From: CAZSVI01 sp964610205 | Lineage (GTDB): Bacteria; Bacillota; Clostridia; DSM-8532 | Length of the DNA stretch: 6,807 nt | Direction: 5' to 3' | NCBI GenBank assembly: GCA_964610205.1 | Contig: CAZSVI010000161.1 | Coordinates: 1 to 6,807, forward strand | In this document: piece after piece, positions 5,603 to 6,807 of the stretch | Layout: each line of letters opens with the position of its first letter | Numbering within the stretch: the first letter of the stretch is position 1 | The notes under the pieces: generated by a model | Databases searched by the model: none | The model's input: the letters and a program-made list of their open reading frames with translations, nothing else | What the model was told of the DNA's origin: nothing | Position numbers and translations under genes: made by a program

Positions 5603-5631
5603 ATTATATTACAGAATGTAATATTTTTCAA
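5603..5631 (-). promoter_or_regulatory. sigma-A-type promoter of precursor B
   Basis: On the minus strand, TTGAAA (5626-5631; five of six consensus bases) is separated by exactly 17 bases from a perfect TATAAT (5603-5608). Transcription would begin near 5596, giving a leader of about 56 bases before the TTG start of peptide B. That leader contains an 8-bp AT-only inverted repeat (5560-5567 with 5582-5589), which may be incidental. The promoter separates the peptide locus from the upstream cell-wall gene. Confidence 0.72.
5606..5624. promoter_or_regulatory. palindromic operator candidate inside the precursor B promoter
   Basis: ATATTACAgaaTGTAATAT is a perfect 8-3-8 inverted repeat that fills most of the promoter spacer and overlaps the first bases of the -10 box. 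This is a classical position for a dimeric repressor. I saw no second copy elsewhere in the window, and no regulator gene is present here. Confidence 0.45.
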
Positions 5632-5674
5632 TAGAAACGCAAAATATTCGACAACATTCTGGTAGTTTCGGCAA

Positions 5675-6760
5675 TTATTCAGAGAAGAATGTTTTCAGTA
5701 GTTCTTTTACACTCTTTTCATCCGGAATCCAATACGAAATACTACCTATATATTCAGGTTTACCCGGCAAAACTTTAAACTCAATATCTTCTTCACGAAC
5801 ATCTGAAAGGACACTAAACAAGTTCGCCATTTGTTCAAGACCGAGATCCGTATCGATATAATCCTCGTTTGATAAAATAATTTTAAGAAGATTATTCATA
5901 TCCAAGGATTTCAATTTTTCTGAAAGTGCTTTAATAAATTTATGCTGCCTGTTAATTCTGCCAATGTCGCCATCATCAGAGTACCTCCAGTGTATATAAT
6001 CAAAGGCTTTTTCCCCATCCAATAATTGCAGGCCTTTTGACAAATTCGCGCCATGAGACAGCATATCAATTTCTACATCAAGCTCCACTCCCCCAAGTTC
6101 ATCAATAATATCAGGAACCGGCTCCATATCAAGCGTAAAATAATAGTCTGCTACTTTTGTTGTTCCTAATAAAGAATCTATTGCATCAATTGTACTTCTT
6201 ACAGCCTTCCCTTGAAGATACCCGTAAGCATATGAATAATTTATCTTGTCCATTCTATCAATGATTGGAATATACGCATGCGTATCCCGGGGTATTGACA
6301 AAACCTTTACTGTTTTATTGTCTAAATCAACTTTAGCCAGCATGATGGTATCGGCACTGAAAGCTATATTTGTTTCATCACGCTTTTCGGTACGGTCTAT
6401 TCCGAGGAAGAGAATGCTAACGGTATCGGATGACGGCTTCTTTATCAGTTCTGTTTGAACATTTATTTTGCTATCATTTCCTTCAGTTTCATTAACGGTA
6501 TTATGATCCTTTTCTTCCGTTATGTCAGCATCAGGCAATATATCTTCCGGTTTGTTAATATCCGTTCCGTCAGTGCTTACAGGTACATTATTGGCCGAAG
6601 TAGAGGGAGCTTGTTTATTAGTATCCTCATTAGAGGCACTATAAGACTGAATATAATCATTCTTAAATGAATAATCATCTTTAAGATTATAGTAGGTCAA
6701 TAAACCGCATCCAATTATCAGAACGCTTATTATGATGAGTAGTAGTTTTCTGTTAATCAT
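5675..6760 (-). CDS. LytR-CpsA-Psr (LCP) family cell-wall glycopolymer ligase
   Basis: The protein is 361 residues. LCP enzymes act outside the membrane and transfer lipid-linked glycopolymers such as teichoic acids or capsule to peptidoglycan. An N-terminal hydrophobic segment (5-22) is followed by a long Asp/Asn/Ser/Thr/Pro-rich linker (about 28-112). The LCP domain spans about 114-285, with FLGIDR (118-123), SADTIML (135-141), SIPRDT (155-160), KINYSYAYG (172-180) and the Arg-rich GDIGRINRQH (264-273), all typical of the family. The tail (286-361) is a small extra domain. IIGC at 15-18 after a short KLLLIII stretch could be a lipobox, so lipoprotein anchoring is an alternative to a membrane helix. 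The ATG has GGAG seven bases upstream. The gene is separated from the peptide locus by 134 bases that contain the precursor B promoter, so a functional link is not shown. Confidence 0.9.
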   Translation of the reverse strand: MINRKLLLIIISVLIIGCGLLTYYNLKDDYSFKNDYIQSYSASNEDTNKQAPSTSANNVPVSTDGTDINKPEDILPDADITEEKDHNTVNETEGNDSKINVQTELIKKPSSDTVSILFLGIDRTEKRDETNIAFSADTIMLAKVDLDNKTVKVLSIPRDTHAYIPIIDRMDKINYSYAYGYLQGKAVRSTIDAIDSLLGTTKVADYYFTLDMEPVPDIIDELGGVELDVEIDMLSHGANLSKGLQLLDGEKAFDYIHWRYSDDGDIGRINRQHKFIKALSEKLKSLDMNNLLKIILSNEDYIDTDLGLEQMANLFSVLSDVREEDIEFKVLPGKPEYIGSISYWIPDEKSVKELLKTFFSE

Positions 6761-6783
6761 TGAACATCTCCAGAATGAATGAC

Positions 6784-6789
6784 ATTATA
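6784..6789 (-). promoter_or_regulatory. possible -10 box of the LCP gene
   Basis: A perfect TATAAT on the minus strand lies 23 bases before the LCP start codon, which would leave a short 5' leader. The matching -35 box would fall at or beyond the window edge, so it cannot be checked here. Confidence 0.4.
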
Positions 6790-6807
6790 GAAGCTGATAT
6801 ACCAATC

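Noticed and set aside
6246..6670. Two plus-strand open frames inside the LCP gene
   Set aside because: Both are antisense to conserved LCP domain and linker sequence, with no independent coding signal.

Overview
All the genes I can support lie on the minus strand, so transcription runs from high to low coordinates. The DNA is AT-rich, with strong AGGAGG/GAGGTGA-type ribosome binding sites, sigma-A-like promoters, and a LytR-CpsA-Psr protein, a VanZ-like protein and a SPASM radical SAM enzyme. Together these suggest a low-GC Gram-positive anaerobe of the Clostridia. I cannot name the species.

Reading in the direction of transcription: (1) 6760-5675 encodes a LytR-CpsA-Psr cell-wall protein. 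(2) 5631-2925, extended by the kinase gene ending at 1988, is a compact peptide-modification (RiPP-like) locus. It holds, in order, a 52-residue precursor peptide (B), a stem-loop, an HPr-kinase/PEPCK-fold kinase (B), a SPASM radical SAM enzyme, a 56-residue precursor peptide (A), a second stem-loop and a second kinase (A). (3) A VanZ-like membrane protein follows at 1962-1516. (4) At 1402-176 is a J-domain protein ending in a degenerate GGDEF domain. (5) At the left edge is a decayed fragment of a Schlafen/AlbA_2-type ATP-binding protein.

The central locus is the main point of interest. The two small peptides, which are short enough to be overlooked, align without gaps over 20 residues at their N-termini and then diverge completely. 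This is the leader/core layout of precursor peptides. Core A is Asn/Pro/Ala-rich with three Cys exactly 14 residues apart. Core B is Gly/Ser/Tyr-rich with one Cys and a Trp-rich cationic tail. Each peptide gene is followed by a stem-loop with the same CTGTCA...TGACAG stem, then by its own paralogous kinase. The peptide-terminator-kinase unit therefore looks duplicated around a single radical SAM enzyme. A reasonable model is that the radical SAM enzyme acts on both precursors and each kinase phosphorylates its neighbouring peptide, as HprK-like kinases do in some lasso peptide clusters. The products and the order of modification are inference. No transporter, leader peptidase or stand-alone recognition protein is in the window.

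Two well-formed promoters are visible inside the locus: one before precursor B, with a perfect palindrome in its spacer, and one before the radical SAM gene.
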